DNA from: Icerya purchasi
Taxonomy: Eukaryota > Arthropoda > Insecta > Hemiptera > Monophlebidae
Length of the DNA stretch: 64,000 nucleotides
NCBI GenBank assembly: GCA_039619475.1
Contig: CM077115.1
Coordinates: 27,913,083-27,977,082, forward strand
Reading direction: 5' to 3'
Shown here: piece after piece, positions 62,560 through 64,000 of the stretch
Layout: each line of letters opens with the position of its first letter
Numbering within the stretch: position 1 is the first letter of the stretch
Made by a program: the position numbers and the translations under genes
The notes under the pieces: generated by a model
Database searches by the model: none
What the model was told of the DNA's origin: nothing
Seen by the model: only the letters and a program-made list of their open reading frames with translations

Positions 62560-62560
62560 A

Positions 62561-63240
62561 ATATAAATGTCCTAATAAAAAACGCATAGAAATATATTCA
62601 TAAAAATCATCGCTTGCAGTCATTAAAAACATTTTCAAACCATCTGGAAAGCGAATACGAAGGACCTCTACATTTTTGTTGCGTTCGGTATTGAAAAGCA
62701 AAGTTGCATTGAAAGAGGCTTTCAATTCATAAATGTGTTCATAAATTAGTTATAAAATATTTTATGTTTTGTGAATATGATTTGAATGAAATTTTGTATT
62801 TAGATAAGGTTTTGCTTTTTAAGTTTACCTACATAGTTTTATTTCTTGTAGAAACACAATTTTCAAAAAACATTCATTTTTATTTTTATTTATTTTTCAT
62901 TTTTCCCCCCATACGTGCTTACAGCACCATAGGCTAGCAACACAACGTTAAGAGGGCGGGTCAAATTTTTTAGACTCCTGTCCGCTCTCATGTAGATAAT
63001 TTTATTTTTGTGTTACTTGTATTGTTGTCGATGGATGAAATCAACTGTTATCTCAAAAGTTTGTGAGATGGCGCCAAATGACATTATCCCAATACAAATA
63101 TATTTGGCTTAAATCCAATAGTAGCAAAGCAATTATTGTGTTAACCAATGCAAACAAATAATGTTACCAAATTAGAGCATCAAACTAATGTTGGATGTTT
63201 TTTTTTTTTTTTTGGTTAGACCAAGAAACTCATACAGTTC
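62561..63240. other. AT-rich segment, one LINE-3'-end-like patch
   Basis: No gene seen. At about 62880-62990, T-rich sequence is followed by CCCATACGTGCTTACAGCACCATAGGCTAGC, similar to the 3' UTR of element M next to its T-run (54196-54225, CCATGTACAGCCTTATGGCTAG), so it may be another minus-strand fragment of that kind. A T-run lies at 63199-63215. Confidence 0.4.
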
Positions 63241-63272
63241 ATTTTTCATGTGTAGGTATTTTTAGCTAATAT

Positions 63273-64000
63273 ATGCACTCCACAATGCCTAGAAAACCTT
63301 CGAAGAAAGCATTTAACTTTAATTTTCACAGGCAAAGCTTATTTCAAGAGAATATTGAACAAAATCCTCTCAACCAGGATTCTCGAATTCTACTGAATCA
63401 AGAAACGTTGCCTTCAATTCGACCCACACGTGCTGCAAAAGTAAGATGCATAGAGAATTTATCTAAAATTATAAGTGAAGAAAGATCCTATGATTTAAAT
63501 GTTCAACAAGAACGTACTCAGTTGCGTGTATCACAACATATGGCCAGTGAAAGTAATGAGCAACGTGAACAACGTTCAGAAGATCTACGACAACGTGCAT
63601 CACAACATATGGCCACTGAAAGTAACGAGCAACGTGAGCGACGTTTAGAAAATCTACGACAACGTGCATCACAAAGTATGACTACTGAAAGTAATGAGCA
63701 ACGCGAGCAACATTTAGAAGATCTACGACAACGTGCATCACAACGTATGGCCACTGAAAGTAACAAGCAACGTGAGCGACGTTTAGAAAATCTACGACAA
63801 CGTGCATCACAACGTATGACCACTGAAAGTAATGAGCAACGCGAGCAACGTTTAGAAGATCTACAACAACGTGCGTCACAATGTATGGCCACTGAAAGTA
63901 ACGAGCAACGTGAGCGACGTTTAGAAAATCTACGACAACATGCATCACAATGTATTGCTACTGAAAGTAACGAGCAACTTCAGAGACGATTAGAAGATCT
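63273..64000 (+). CDS. N-terminal part of a Helitron-type protein with 23-residue repeats (runs off window)
   Basis: The frame is open from ATG 63273 (second ATG 63285, MPRKPSKKAF) to the window end, 242 codons. Residues 1-80 are basic, polar and of unknown fold. From about residue 84 there are seven repeats of 23 residues of the type ASQxMATESNExRExRLEDLRQR, highly charged and helical. Arthropod Helitron proteins, and some related MULE- or viral-like proteins, carry such repeats before the Rep/helicase domains, which would lie to the right. The identification is an inference from the repeat style. Confidence 0.5.
   Translation, partial: MHSTMPRKPSKKAFNFNFHRQSLFQENIEQNPLNQDSRILLNQETLPSIRPTRAAKVRCIENLSKIISEERSYDLNVQQERTQLRVSQHMASESNEQREQRSEDLRQRASQHMATESNEQRERRLENLRQRASQSMTTESNEQREQHLEDLRQRASQRMATESNKQRERRLENLRQRASQRMTTESNEQREQRLEDLQQRASQCMATESNEQRERRLENLRQHASQCIATESNEQLQRRLED
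63522..64000 (+). repeat. 69-bp tandem repeat with 138-bp higher-order pattern
   Basis: Units start at 63522, 63591, 63660, 63729, 63798, 63867 and 63936, exactly 69 bases apart, keeping the frame. Two unit types alternate: one with GAGCGACGTTTAGAAAAT (63591, 63729, 63867) and one with GAGCAACRTTTAGAAGAT (63660, 63798). The minus-strand frames here are antisense shadows. Confidence 0.9.

Noticed and set aside
63518..63948. Minus-strand frames rich in Cys, Arg and His-Val repeats
   Set aside because: Antisense readings of the 69-bp coding repeat on the plus strand.
63522..64000. Regular repeat spacing suggestive of a CRISPR-like array
   Set aside because: The whole 69-bp unit is conserved without variable spacers and stays in one open frame, so it is a protein-coding tandem repeat.

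Overview
The window is eukaryotic repeat DNA, most likely from an insect. The evidence is AT-rich DNA, non-LTR elements of the RTE, R1, I, Jockey and CR1/L2 groups, a BEL/Pao LTR element, and hAT, pogo/Tigger and piggyBac transposons. The style of several elements recalls ant and other hymenopteran genomes, but that is an impression, not a demonstration. I found no convincing host gene, tRNA, rRNA or CRISPR array. Nearly every protein-like signal is a transposable-element protein, usually broken by a later insertion. All alignments were read by eye; clade names are approximate.

Left part (1-10.5 kb): an RTE-type element (plus strand) is cut by a 224-bp insertion and then by a CR1/L2-like element A (minus), which itself carries an I-group element B (minus, 970-codon open frame). 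Target-site duplications (TSDs) support the nest.

Middle (10.5-33 kb): one degenerate BEL/Pao element (Z) can be followed as collinear pieces: protease, RT start, RNase H, linker and integrase. It is split by (i) a 280-bp insertion that is mostly a perfect 248-bp palindrome, (ii) a four-level nest Z > C (R1/I-like) > C2 (reverse C relative) > D (a Jockey element with both ORFs open), and (iii) a second nest Z > G (Tigger) > F (4.9 kb, very long inverted repeats, ubiquitin-protease-like coding remnant) > C3 (another C relative). TSDs mark nearly every step.

Right part (33-64 kb): an endonuclease fragment; an R1-clade element H interrupted by a hAT element I; two related elements K1 and K2 whose ORF1 begins with a PHD-like finger and whose 5' regions share exon-like islands and a small hairpin; an A-like element N interrupted by an RTE element P whose 5' half is inverted, as expected from twin priming; a hAT element J with an intact 598-aa transposase; a piggyBac remnant L; and, running off the end, an ORF with exact 69-bp (23-residue) repeats like those preceding Helitron replication proteins.

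Most copies look dead. The exceptions at ORF level are D (although its RT motif reads FADN), B (5' truncated), K2 ORF1, A ORF1 and the J transposase. The order of insertion gives a relative chronology: Z is oldest in its nest, while D, B, the palindrome, C3 and the 43-bp insertion in F are the innermost and so youngest of their nests.
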